The notes below the pieces were generated by a model. That model was not told the DNA's origin. It saw only the letters and a program-made list of their open reading frames with translations, and made no database searches. A stretch of 48,943 nt of DNA from Nostoc sp. NMS7 (lineage in GTDB: Bacteria > Cyanobacteriota > Cyanobacteriia > Cyanobacteriales > Nostocaceae): the NCBI RefSeq assembly GCF_017115085.1, contig NZ_JABXKJ010000082.1, forward strand, positions 1 through 48,943, written 5' to 3'. Every line of letters starts with the position of its first letter. Position 1 is the stretch's first letter. Positions 23,781 to 35,000 of this stretch are shown here, one piece after another. The translations under genes were made by a program, and so were the position numbers.

Positions 23781-24095
23781 TTATTGTATTGGATCATCAC
23801 GCCCAATACCGAGCGATCGCAACTGTACTTTTATGTCATCCCAGTTCTGCCCACAGTAATAGTATTTTTTTGAGCGCAAGTCTGCCAGATAGTATCCGGG
23901 CTTTCCACAATTAAGACGGAACAGTTCAACAACAACTTTTTTCTTAGTAGTGCCAAACATGAATTCAATATCGCCATCTGGTAAATTTAATGGGTTGTAA
24001 AAAGTTTTACCTTTTCTAAAATGCCAGTAAGACGAGTCCGGGGTAATTTTGCGCTCAATAACTCGATATCTAATAGGGTGAATTATGCTTTCCAT
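23781..24095 (-). CDS. Hypothetical protein (104 residues)
   Basis: The start has a strong GGAGG ribosome site six bases upstream. The product (MESIIHPIRYRVIERKITPD start) is basic in its first half and ends with a pattern (YYCGQNWDDIKVQLRSLGIG) that suggests a small alpha/beta fold. No motif is recognised. It lies downstream of a terminator that ends the previous gene, so it needs its own promoter or readthrough. Confidence 0.6.
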   Translation of the reverse strand: MESIIHPIRYRVIERKITPDSSYWHFRKGKTFYNPLNLPDGDIEFMFGTTKKKVVVELFRLNCGKPGYYLADLRSKKYYYCGQNWDDIKVQLRSLGIGRDDPIQ

Positions 24096-24122
24096 CCAAA
24101 CCTCCGCAAGGTAAACTTAAAA

Positions 24123-24151
24123 ATAGCCCCCAAGGACTAGTTGGGGGCTAT
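24123..24151 (-). terminator. Strong intrinsic terminator (leftward)
   Basis: An 11-bp perfect stem (ATAGCCCCCAA / TTGGGGGCTAT) with a seven-base loop is followed on the minus strand by TTTTTAAG. It ends the small acidic gene at 24163-24345 and sits 28 bases before the next leftward start. Confidence 0.85.
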
Positions 24152-24162
24152 CAGGGCAAGAA

Positions 24163-24345
24163 TTAGCTGTTGCCTTCCTCTTCGTCGATGTCTAGGTCAT
24201 CTATGATGTCCTCTCTATCGATCTCTTCTTTCTCTCCGGTGACTGGATCTTCTTCAACCCATTTGTTGTCCTCGAATTGAAAGATTCGGAAGGCAGGCAT
24301 TTCGCCCTCACCTCCTCCATTGCCCTTGTAACTTGGATCTGTCAA
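24163..24345 (-). CDS. Small acidic protein (60 residues)
   Basis: A TTG start is used: an AAGGAGGT ribosome site (24349-24356) stands just upstream, which decides the start; the next in-frame ATG (MPAFRIF) would be 16 codons in. The N-terminus is glycine-rich (SYKGNGGGEGEMPAFRIFQF) and the C-terminal half is very acidic (DREDIIDDLDIDEEEGNS), a composition of DNA mimics or chaperone-binding peptides, but I see no specific family. It is divergent from the gene at 24477 and ends at a strong terminator. Confidence 0.65.
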   Translation of the reverse strand: MTDPSYKGNGGGEGEMPAFRIFQFEDNKWVEEDPVTGEKEEIDREDIIDDLDIDEEEGNS

Positions 24346-24390
24346 TCTACCTCCTTATTTGAGGGGGTGAACTTTTTCCCTCATACTATT

Positions 24391-24473
24391 ATTATAACCC
24401 GGTTAACCGGGAATGCCGACGATTGACTTAATTATTTTTAGGGATTATTATGGTGGCTATCACTAGTTAACCA
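24391..24473. promoter_or_regulatory. Divergent promoter-operator region with a perfect palindrome
   Basis: Rightward: TTGACT (24423-24428), 17-base spacer, TATTAT (24446-24451). Leftward: TATAAT (24391-24396 on the plus strand as ATTATA), with the spacer between it and a weak -35 occupied by the 14-bp palindrome CCCGGTTAACCGGG (24398-24411). A similar core, AGTTAACCAG, lies at 24465-24474 just before the rightward ATG. A repressor or activator at GGTTAACC could control both genes. Confidence 0.7.
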
Positions 24474-24476
24474 GCA

Positions 24477-24704
24477 ATGACCAATCCCACGCCAGTACAG
24501 TCAGAAGGTTTTAAAAAGCAGCAATTTAAAGTCTACGACGAAGAATTGACAGAGCCATTGTCAAAGAAGGTAACGGGCTTGAAGTTACCGCAAAGTATTC
24601 ATGATGCCCTGCACGCACTTCCACAAGAAGAAAGAGTGAAATACCTGCGGCGAGTCATTTGTGAGGCAGTCAAGCGAGATTTGATTGATCAGCATTCAAC
24701 ATAA
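24477..24704 (+). CDS. Small DNA-binding-like protein (75 residues)
   Basis: The N-terminal 30 residues are a linker (VQSEGFKKQQFKVYDEELTE), and residues 30-70 (KKVTGLKLPQSIHDALHALP, then EERVKYLRRVICEAV) have the strand-helix-helix spacing of a ribbon-helix-helix repressor. It follows a good promoter and two GTTAACC sites, so autoregulation is reasonable. A terminator lies about 85 bases downstream. The fold is inferred from pattern only. Confidence 0.55.
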   Translation: MTNPTPVQSEGFKKQQFKVYDEELTEPLSKKVTGLKLPQSIHDALHALPQEERVKYLRRVICEAVKRDLIDQHST

Positions 24705-24726
24705 GAATAGACTATGTTGAATGGGA

Positions 24727-24780
24727 GCATTGGCCAAACAGGGCATTGGCCAAACAGGGCATTGGGCAATGCCTGCCCCA
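24727..24780. repeat. Short direct repeats with a hairpin
   Basis: GCATTGGCCAAACAGG is present twice in tandem (24727-24742, 24743-24758) and once in part, then GGCATTG-GG-CAATGCC folds back. It lies between a gene end and its terminator. No function is apparent. Confidence 0.75.
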
Positions 24781-24790
24781 TCTTGCTACG

Positions 24791-24834
24791 CCACCGAAAA
24801 CCCTCAAAATCGCAATTTCGAGGGTTTTCGGTGG
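24791..24834. terminator. Long stem intrinsic terminator
   Basis: CCACCGAAAACCCTC pairs perfectly with GAGGGTTTTCGGTGG over 15 bp with a 14-base loop, and T/A-rich sequence follows. It lies after the rightward gene at 24477-24704 and before a convergent leftward gene, so it can act both ways. Confidence 0.8.
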
Positions 24835-24871
24835 TTAAATAATTTGAGCGAGAGCGCGATCGCAAGTAGAA

Positions 24872-25459
24872 CTAGATATTACTTTTTGGCTCGCAAACAT
24901 ATTCCCAAGCTGCATAGCCTTTAGTTCCAGGCTGGACTGTAAGTAATGGTGACGGCGCTGTAGTTTGATACTGGCTGTTCCACGTAGTACCGTAAGTCAT
25001 GCCATCTACAATTCCATTGTTGGGATCATAAGTGTAATGGCTATCTACCCTCATGCTGTAGCTATTGCAATCAGCATCAAATATAACATTGTCTTTCACT
25101 GCTCCACCAACTTTCATATGCTCGAAAAAAGTAGTGAGTGAAAAATGTACTCTGTTTTGTCCATACCGATTAAATTTTCTAATAGAATTTAACGGAATAT
25201 AAGCTTTATCTCCATTTCGTCCCTCAAACACCTTTACAGAGCCGCTGAGTTCTTTTTGCTGCTTTTCAGCCACTTGTGATGCATGCGACGATATAAGCCA
25301 ATCTAGGCATTCCTCTTCCTCGGTTGATGGATTCACCCAGTAGCTATTGCAACCGGTACTCTGTGCTAGCACTGTAGGTAATGAAAATGAAGATATGCCG
25401 AAAACTGCGTAGGCGCAGCCCGCCGCAGACATCACTGACAAAACTAAATTTTTAAGCAT
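24872..25459 (-). CDS. Secreted protein, surface-adhesin E-like
   Basis: The first 32 residues (MLKNLVLSVMSAAGCAYAVF, then GISSFSLPTVLAQ) form a signal peptide, with an AQS-type cleavage site. The mature part has Cys residues likely in disulphides (STGCNSYWVNPSTEEEECLD, DADCNS, EYVCEP) and a central beta region (GDKAYIPLNSIRKFNRYGQN, then VHFSLTTFFEH) of the surface-adhesin E type (short beta barrel, D/C-rich). It would be exported to the periplasm or outside. With the next gene it forms a pair downstream of the tape measure, a position typical of lysogenic conversion genes. Function is unknown. Confidence 0.65.
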   Translation of the reverse strand: MLKNLVLSVMSAAGCAYAVFGISSFSLPTVLAQSTGCNSYWVNPSTEEEECLDWLISSHASQVAEKQQKELSGSVKVFEGRNGDKAYIPLNSIRKFNRYGQNRVHFSLTTFFEHMKVGGAVKDNVIFDADCNSYSMRVDSHYTYDPNNGIVDGMTYGTTWNSQYQTTAPSPLLTVQPGTKGYAAWEYVCEPKSNI

Positions 25460-25534
25460 AAAAGGCTAAAACTGTAAGTAACATACTTTGTGGTGTTTTT
25501 ATTGAGGTTTAACTGGCTTCGGAGCGATCGCCTT

Positions 25535-25951
25535 TTACCATCCAGTAGCACCGATCACATGGCAATAGTACTGCATGGATCTACGCGCTGGGCTAGCGCT
25601 TCCAATTTTTACTTCCATTGGCTCTTTGTTCTCAGCTACCTCGATTCCATTCTGATCAAAACTTCTTACGCCCAGAACCCATAAGCGATTTTCTAAGCAT
25701 GAAGATTTAATAAGAATTTCGTTCATTGAACCATTCTTAATTTGATAAACGAACAAGACGCTGCCGAAACCAGGCTCTACCTTCCCCATAGTCGTGGTGT
25801 CAAGCAAAAAAGGATCACCACTGTTGTCGGAACCTAGATCAAGATACTTTTCTGTATTTTGAGCGATGCCTACGGTGGGCTGCGCCAACGCAGCATCACC
25901 AAACATTAGTATTGAAATTATCAGTGCGACAAAGCCCTTAAAATAGTGCAT
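25535..25951 (-). CDS. Secreted protein with signal peptide (138 residues)
   Basis: Residues 1-23 (MHYFKGFVALIISILMFGDA, then ALAQ) are a signal peptide with an AQP junction. The mature protein has a beta-type pattern (YLDLGSDNSGDPFLLDTTTM, then VLFVYQIKNGSMNEILIKSS) and two Cys residues (SSCLENRL, QYYCHV) placed to bridge, resembling the protein encoded next to it, although shorter. Both may come from a duplication. It is likely exported and may be a lysogenic conversion factor. No enzymatic motif. Confidence 0.65.
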   Translation of the reverse strand: MHYFKGFVALIISILMFGDAALAQPTVGIAQNTEKYLDLGSDNSGDPFLLDTTTMGKVEPGFGSVLFVYQIKNGSMNEILIKSSCLENRLWVLGVRSFDQNGIEVAENKEPMEVKIGSASPARRSMQYYCHVIGATGW

Positions 25952-26049
25952 TTTTATACTGAATAACTACCACCTCTCTTTTTGTAGCTTTTCTTAGAGA
26001 AAATGGCTGTAGCAAATTTACCTAAAAATATTTCATACTTACGTAAATA

Positions 26050-29000
26050 CTAAGCGCTAGCCATTTGTTTAGCAAAAAGCAACACGTTTTCTAGGCTTGA
26101 ATCGCTTCCACTGCCTGTCGCAGTGGCAGTCTTTTGCCCACCCTCAACCTTGATGTTGTAGCTAGTACCACCTTTCTTGCTAGTGGAAGATTGATCTTTG
26201 AGGTACGTAAGCAGCTTGTCTATAGCTTCCCCGAAAAGCTTCCCAGAGTTCTCTAGTGATAGTAAAGATCCTCTCTCAGTAGGAGATGGCAGTTTGAGAG
26301 ATGAGTCAGGTAAATTTCCCGTTTTTAGTTTATCTTCTGGTTGCAATCCAAGAAATTTATCCATCCGTGCTTGAAAACTTGTTTCTGCTTGTGAGTTTCG
26401 TTCCAATATAGATTTATTGCGAGGGTCAGTCCCATCAGGTTGATTTGCCTGCTTTAAAATTTGGTTACTCAATGCCTGCGATCGCTGCACCTCTAATGGA
26501 AGCTGGAAAGGAGTCTTGGCAATGCCAGTAGTAAACGCCCCAGTAATATTTTGTGTATTCCCATACTGCTTATTAAAAGTTTGCTGGGTGTCAGCGATCG
26601 CAGCCCTTCCCGCTTGGCTGTTGGCACCAACCTCATCCAAAATCCCACCCAGTTGTGGATTTATAGCTCCCAAAATGTCAGGACTGTTTGGTGTGCCAAA
26701 TACATTGTTAGCGAGTTTACGAGAGTCAGCGATTCCAGCATTGAGCAAATCTTGAATATTCTTTTGTCCAAAAAGTTGGGCAACTTTTTGTTCAATGGCT
26801 CTCCCTGCTTGTTGTTTCTTCCCTGGCGGCAGAGTATTGGCATAATCACCCTCCGCCTTTATCTCTTCCAAACTCTGCTTCATGCCCAGTTGTGCCAACT
26901 GAGCCTTTTCCGACGCATGCTGTACGACAGCTTTTTGCCCAATCAAACCAGCTTCATCTTGCAAGTTACCAAGTACGTCATATTCAGAATTCAATTTAAG
27001 CTGCAAAGCTTTAATTTTAGCTTGACCGGCTTCTGATTTATTTCTGGGGTCAGCCTCGGCGATCGCAATATCAGCTTTTGTCCCGGCAATATCTGATACC
27101 TTATTACCTTGGGCAATGCGATTTTGGATAGCTTCCTGCTCCAAGGCTAATTCCTGAAGTTTAAATTGGTTAGCTAAACTTTCCCTTTCAAATTTTTGTT
27201 GGAGAGTGAGCGATCGCAACTTAATACTAGCTGTAATTTCTGCCAGTTCTTTTTTACGATATTCACTTGTTTCAATACTTGATAATACATCTAGTTCACC
27301 CACAACATAATCAGTACCGGTTTTGTTTAAATCTTTGGCAATTTCCTGTAATTTATTACGTTGCTCTAACGCCTTAACAAGAATTGCATATAAATCTCCC
27401 TGACGTTTTAAACCCTGATTCTGCTCATCAATCTGATTTTTTAGCTTCTGATTTTGAAGTTCCAGTTTCTCCTGACGAGTTTTTATTTCTGCATCAAGTA
27501 GTGCTGTTTTTGCTTTCTCAATCTGCAAAGCTAAATCTTTACGTTTAGAAAGATTACTGGTTTCAAGCGCAAGCTCTTTCTCTAAAGTAGCTACTTTTCG
27601 CCTAGCCAATTCCTCGTTAACTTGCGACTGAACAATTAACCCTCGACGCGCTTGACTTTCAAGTTGTGCTTCTCGTACAGTATCCTCATCTTTGATGTCA
27701 CCAATAACAGTTGCAATATGCTTATTTTGTAAATCCGTTTTCGCTTTCTCAATTTGCAAAGCTAAATCTTTACGTTTGGAAGCATCTTTAGTTTCTAAAG
27801 CATAGTCTTTTTCTAGGCTAACTATTTTACGCCTTGCTAATTCTTCAGCAACTTGATTCTGACTTACTAGCCCTCGCCGCGATTGATTTTCTAACTGAGT
27901 TTCTCGAATCGTATCTTCATCCTTAACATTCTCAAGGATGGTGGCAATATGTTGGTGATAAAGGTTTAACTCAGCATCAAGTGAAGATTTAACTAAACCT
28001 TGAACCTTTAATTGTGATGCTCTGATTGTGGCATCAAAGTCTGCTGCTTTCTCTTGATTTTTAGGTCTGGGAAGTGCCTGTAGAGCTTTGAGTCGTAGGC
28101 GTTCTTCATTTAATTGGGCAGCAGTATTGATTCTAGTAGCTTTGGTTTTTTCTTCTTCTGCTTGTGTATGAGTAAGCAGCCCTTTATTTTCAAGTTGCTG
28201 AACTTGACCCAACCGTGCATCTTGGGCTGCTTGTACGGCATCAAGGGCTTTCTTCTGATTGCGTTCTAGAATCTTAAGTGGGATTGAACTTTCTTTTTCC
28301 TCTGATTCGGCTTGATTTTTGAGAGTATCTGAGTTGATTTTACTTACCTCAACTCCATGCTTCTGTTCTAAAAGAGCTAGCTCTTTGTTTTTCGCTTTAT
28401 TTGCATTGACTATTTTAGTATTATTTAAAGTGAGGTCGGCGGTAGCGGATTTAAAGGCATCAGAATCTTTAGGGGATGTGCTAATTATTTTCTGTTTTTT
28501 AACATTATCATCTTCTAAATTTTTGGTAGTATCAGCATAACTCCGTACAATCTCTTTCTTACTTTCAGCGTAAGTATCATTAACATTTCTTAACTGGGTT
28601 TCTAGCTCTATTTTTTTAGCAAAAGTTAATTGTCGTTCTGCTGCTAATTCTTGAGAAATTGCCCCGGATTTTACCTTGATTCTTAAGTCAGCTGCTAATT
28701 TAGCTGCATCAGTTTCATTTTTTGCAACTTGATTTGTTAATTCTGACGTGATTCTAGCATTTCTAACTTGTTCAGAAGTCAGAGCGGCAGTTTTATCTTT
28801 CTCGATTTGGACTATCTTTTCTTTTAAGGTTTTACGAGCTTCTAAATCTACATCTAATGGTTTATCTTTAGCTGTTTTTTGATTTTCAGCTTGGCGAACT
28901 TTTGAAGCCTCAATTTCCAACTCAAGTTGTTTCTGCTGTTCTTTTAAGTCATTTTGTTTTTCAATGAAGGCAAGTTCTTGGAAGGCATTGCGGCTATTGG

Positions 29001-32000
29001 GGTCACTACTTTGATTTGCCGCGATCGCAGCTTTTACCCTTCCTAATTCAGCCTTAGTAAATCCCTGTAAAAAAGCTTCTCTATCTGCCGTTCTTTGTGC
29101 TTCTATATTAGCGGCTGCCTCTTTTTGATTCAATAAAGATGTATTGACAAATACTTGATTATCAAATTCATCTTGAATCTGCTTCATTTTTACTTCATGC
29201 GCGTCTTTCTCGGCATCTAGTCGAGATTTTAGAGCACTATTTTGGACTTCGGCGATCGCAGCAGCATTGTTTTCATATTCAACTCTCCCTAGTGCTAATT
29301 GGGCAGAGATGGCTGCTTGTTCCGCTTGAACGATGGCAACTCGGTTATCGGATTCGCGTTTAAAGGTTGCGGTAATTGCTTCTTGGGCTTTCTGCTGGAT
29401 ATCTGAGGTGGCATTAGCATTGGTAGCAACAAGGTTATAACGGCGGATAGCTTCTTCGGCGCTAATTTCCCCTACTTCCGACTGCTTTTGGGTACTGGAA
29501 ATAAGTTCTTCAGCTTTTTGCTTAAAAGCAGCTGGGTCGCCAGAGGATTTAAGTATGGCCTGTTCAGCAGCAGTAGCCAGGTTTGCTAATTGTTCATAAG
29601 CAGATCCGTAACGTATTAAGTCAACAGGCTTAATTTGGACGTTCCCAACTAGAGAATCGAGGAGTTTGATTTTTGACTGGATATCAGCAATCAACTGTTC
29701 CCTCTTGGCTTTTTCGGCATCGCCTACCGCATCTTTTAGTTGACTCTGCAACTCTACAACTTCTTGGGCTAAATCAGCACGCTGTCCTTTGGCTTGATTG
29801 ACTAATTTTTCATTAGCTTTATATTGCTCATCACTAAGGCGTACTGCCCGTTTGTTGGCTTCAGCTTGAACATCTCCAGCTTTTTTGAGCTCACTAGCAA
29901 CTTTTAGTGATCGCTCTGATAACCGTTGGGTTTGTTCAGTTAGTATTTCGGTTGCTTCCCTTGAACCATTTAGTTTTACAGTATAGGCAGCAAAGGCAAG
30001 TCCGGCAAGAAGTGCGCCAAATAGTGCTAGGGGAGCAAGTAAAAGTAGTAAAGGTGCGATCGCGCTATATAACGCTGTGGCAAAAGTAGCAACACCGACA
30101 GTTGCTCCACCCGTGGCAGCAGTAACTCCAAATAATTCTGTCACCACAATTCCATTGGTAGCTAGAAATCCAGCAGCTTTCACAGTCCCTTCGGTCATTG
30201 CTATTCCCAAAGCTTTGAACCCTACGGCGGCAGTTGAGGCAGAAGCAGCCATTTCTACAAGCCCTAATGCACTTAAGGTTGTTGCTAATCCGCCTATAGC
30301 CCCCGCAACACCTATAGCCCATCCAGCCAAGGTTGACGCGATTAATTCAGTTATTGGTAAGAGTAGTTTTAATCTAACTGCAATCCCAAATGCTGTGGCC
30401 ACAACAATTGCATTGCCCAATATACTTCCAAAAACAATTTTGATGCCTTCACCCAAAACGCCCAATCCCTGAACTACTGATTCCAGAATTTCTTTGAAAG
30501 CTTGATTCTGGAGAATAAAATGGTCAAAGGCTAAGAAAGCTAAATATGCACCACCAGCTAGTATGCCAAAAGAGAGGATTTGTCCCGCAATTGACCTACC
30601 TACTTCTTTTAATATTCCAGAAAACTGTGCGGTAATTACTGCTCCTCGTGTACTAGCATCGGCGTATAATTCTGCCCCTGCGGCTGCTTTGATAAATAAT
30701 GGAGTAAGTGGTGCAAGAAAAATATTTTGAGAAGCAAGTGTACCTACAAAAGTTATGAATGTAGGTAATGCAGAAATTAACCCACTTAAAAATACTCCTA
30801 GCGCTGGAAACAAAATGATTAGCCCGGCTACTTGGATACCAATATCAGCAAGAGTAGGGATAAATCCAACCAAGGTTCCCCCCAATGGGCCTAAAGCTAA
30901 ACTAGCTGCTTCAGATGCCCCAGGGATAGAATTTAGGTATTTACCTAAGATTAAGAATCCGCCGCCACCAGTACCCAAAACTTTTGTTAAATTAATAAAT
31001 TGATTTGCAACACCATTGGTGCGAATATCTAATGCATAAATGACGTTGTTTAATCCTGGTACTAATCGGGTTACGCTACCGAAGGCACTCCCCAATACGC
31101 TAATTGCGCTGGAAAGGACTGTCATCGAGACAAACATTTGTAAGAATTCACTGGCTAGTGGGCGAACAAATGTGGCTAGCTCTGTAATAAAGTGGATAGC
31201 GGGACTTAATACCTCAGAGGTAAATTTGATTGCTTCTCCAACTGCTTCCACCACGTTTGCCAAAGTAGTAAATAAATACAGAGGTATTTCAGCCGCAAAA
31301 CCTCCAATCGAAGAGAAAACTATCTTGCCGGCATCAGCAACCGCTAACCCCATCCTCAATATTTGGTCAGTAATTACGCTGAAATAACTAATAATTTCTG
31401 TTTCGTTAACTTTCAGATAGTCATAAATTTCTGTAATTTGTTTGAGTAAAGGATCGAGTAACTTTTCGCCTGACTGTCTGCCAACTTCTTTATAGATTTC
31501 CTTTACGTTACTGGTAACACCACTGAATGCATCTGCTGCTAATGCATTACCCGCGCGGAATGGTTCAAGTCTTTTTTGTAACTCAGTAACCAACCGACCT
31601 TGTGATTTCCAATTAGCTACTTGAGCATTACTAATATTTAATACTTGAGCTAGTTTAGTTTCTACGCTGATAGTCCCATTAAGTATTGATCCGATTTCGG
31701 TCCTACTCTCGCTTAGGGGGATATTTAGTGTACCAAGAGCGGCAGCAAAATCTAAAGATAAATCTTTGGCATTGGTTAAATTACCACCAATAGCTGTAAT
31801 TTCTCCGGCAATTTGCTGGAATAGGGGAACTAAATCACCAGAGGTTACACCTGCTAATCCTAAAGAGCCAGCCCTAAGATCAGCGATCGCATTTTTAATT
31901 GGTAACTCTAAAGACTGAATAGCTGTGGTTGGATCTGTTGCTTGCTTGCCTGTAAGATTATTTGTAATGTTAGATGTGGCGACCAATGATGCTTGGGTTG

Positions 32001-35000
32001 ATAGTAGTTGCTCTCTTAGTTCTACTGTTTGGGCAATCAAGAATTCAAATGGGGCAGCGCTAGCAGATTGTAATGCCGAAATCCCCTGGCCAAACAATCC
32101 TAGACTTTGGGTAGCACTAACAATACTGCCAGTGACTGTCTCGATCAATGAATTAACTTTACCAAACGCAACTAATGGTTGATCAATTTCGCCTAAGAAA
32201 GCAGGAATCTTAGCTGCTTGACTCAAAGGTTCGGATATTTTACTAGGCAAACTTGACAACGTATCAAAAACTGTAAGCAATGCTGCATCAACTGTATTTA
32301 TTAGTGGGACTATTCTTTCAATTCCCGCTCCGATAAACCCTCCAATGAATGACTTTGCTGCATTTGCTCCCACAGATCCAATTAAATCTGAAAAAGTATT
32401 GCCGAATATACCTTGGATAGCTGATTTAATCTCTGGCGATAATTCCTTAAAGAAATCTTGAGTTTCGTCCTCCAAAAGAAATGCAACTACTTTACCGAGG
32501 GATTGGGCTAGCACTCCGGCAATACTTCCTAGAATTTGCCTAGCTTGTCCTACAAACTGGACAAAGCGGGATTCAGTCGAAGCAAAGAACTCAGTCAGGA
32601 TAGGAGTAACAGTCGCAATTGTTTCTTTTGCATTATCAATCATCCCATTAAATATTTTACCAAAACCTCCTTGACCGTTTGCACCAACACCAGCGATTGC
32701 CCCATCAATCAAATTATTAAAAGTAGCGGCAAGATTGGGAGCATTTCTATCTATATCTGCAATTACAGATGTTAGAGATTGCCCAATTTGATTCTTAATA
32801 TTATTAGAAACACTGCTAGTAAATGATGAGATAGAAACAATTGCTTTTTGGAGAGCATTACCAAAATCAACAAATGAATTTGTAGAAACCAGGACTTTTT
32901 CTTGAATAAAAGAAAGAGTAGTGGCAGCAATAGACTGTAAGCTTACAAACTGTTTTTGAATAAATTCTATTTGTACAGTATATTCTTGCCCAAAGTTGCC
33001 AGGAGCTTTTAATTCATTTAAAAAGTTATCAATAAATACAAAACTTTTACTCAAAGAAGATTGAATGATATCAATTGAATTAGAAACTCCGCCAATCAAG
33101 CTAGGGATTAAAGATTTAATTAACTCTATGCCATCAAAGACGGAAATTAATAATTTTTGAATAACTGATTCAACTTGCGTAACCCCATTTGTCAGAAAGT
33201 CAAAAATCTCAGTAATTCCAGATTTTAAGCTAGGGATTATGTTGGCAATACCAGGGATTCCACCAGCAATACTGGTTTTAAGCCTTTCAAGTAAGCTATT
33301 GACAAGAGTTAAAGCTGAGTTGACATTGGTTTCAAGATTTTCAAGTACGCCATCTAGCGCGGAAAAATTAGAAAGGAGTTTTTCTGGCTTGAGGTTATCT
33401 ATTAAGGTATCAAATATCAGTCCGGCAGTGCCGCTTTGAAGTAGACTGGATTTGACGACATTTTTCAAGTATTCAGGGAGGAAAGCACTTGCAGCAGAAG
33501 CGATCGCATTTGCCCCCGCAGTTCGGAATTCTTTGGTAACATAATCTAGAGCATTATCAATTAGTGGTGCTAGGACATTTGAGATTCCACTATCAATACC
33601 CTTGCCTAATCCAGCAGAAACCGCTTTCCCCAAAGCAGCATCAAGCTTTTTTAGTCCTGGTATTTCTCCCTTGATACCAACTGTGTCAAAAAGTTTTTCG
33701 ACGGCTGCATCATAATCGATAAGTTCATTGACAAGTGCTAAGGGTTCGGGCAAGACGAAGTTAACGGCAACTCTTGCAGCCTCAGCAACCACTTGTGGTG
33801 CAGCATTTTCACGAAGATTACCAATGATAGGCAGAGGCAATGGTGTCTTTGTGCCAATCCCAACCTCGTCTGTAAACTTTTTACCAACCCCTTGAAAAGT
33901 ATTGCCAATAAGGTCTTTACCCGCGCTTTTTTTCGCTTCAGCTTCAAATCCACCAAAAACTTTATTTGCTAAACTTTCCCCAGCTTTTGATGCGATCGCA
34001 TTTGCACCTGTACTAGCTGTGCCAAGGATACTGCCAAAGCTAGCAGATAGTTTTTGTTGGGGAATTTTTAGAATTGCATTGGTAAGTGAGCCATTAATTA
34101 GCTCTTGAATAGGGGCAGAAAGTAAATTCTTAGCAGGGGTATTACTAATAAAGCCTTTAACTAAATCAGTAGAAAGATTCTGCCCTAATTTTTCCCCAAT
34201 TTTGCGATCGGCGTAGATTAATGCTAAGGTTTTGTCTATCTGATCAAAGACCTTAGCGCCTCCGGGGGCATTAGCGTTACTATATCCGCTAGTTTTGCTA
34301 ACATTGGCTATCTGGGCATTTAAACGACGTTGCTTTAATTGCTCAGGAGAAAGTTCGTCTAAGTTACTAAATGTACCTAACGCTTCTTTTAACGGATTGC
34401 GAACTTTATCCGCTAAATTTTTAACCCCTAAATTTATCCCCGCATTAAGTTGTTCGCCAATGCTCCGAGTATCAAGGTTAAATAACTTTTGGGTAAAGCC
34501 ACTCCCTAAGCTACCCGCAACCGAACCAATTTCTGTAACTAAATCTTTGACAGGCGCTAATTCTTTGGTAGCTGCGATCGCTTGTTGCCCAATCCCTTGA
34601 ATTAAATTTCCGGCAATGGGAGTACCAACAACCTGCTTAACTTGCCCAATAACTGAATTTAACCCATAGAATCCTGCGATTGCTCCAGCCGTCGTAACTG
34701 CAATGGCCGCACCAGAAGTAATCGCTGACGGGCCAATCTCAACAATTTTATTTTTAGCCTCATCTGCATACTTAACAGTTGATTGAAAAGTTTTGTTTGT
34801 ATTGGATAATACTTCATTTAGTGTGGTAGCTTCCTTGCTTAAGCTACCAGAAACGTTGCCAGTCTTTACCTCTGAATCACCTTTGGAAATTGTTTTTGTG
34901 TTAACCGACTTGGCTATCTCACGGATTTCATTCGGAGTCGAGACAGTTTTTAGGCTTTCAGCTAGCGCTGATTTAGCGATCGCACTATATTCATTAATTA

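Noticed and set aside
30077..30472. Alanine/proline-rich plus-strand frame inside the tape measure
   Set aside because: Antisense shadow of an Ala/Gly/Val-rich part of the tape measure; no ribosome site and no family match.
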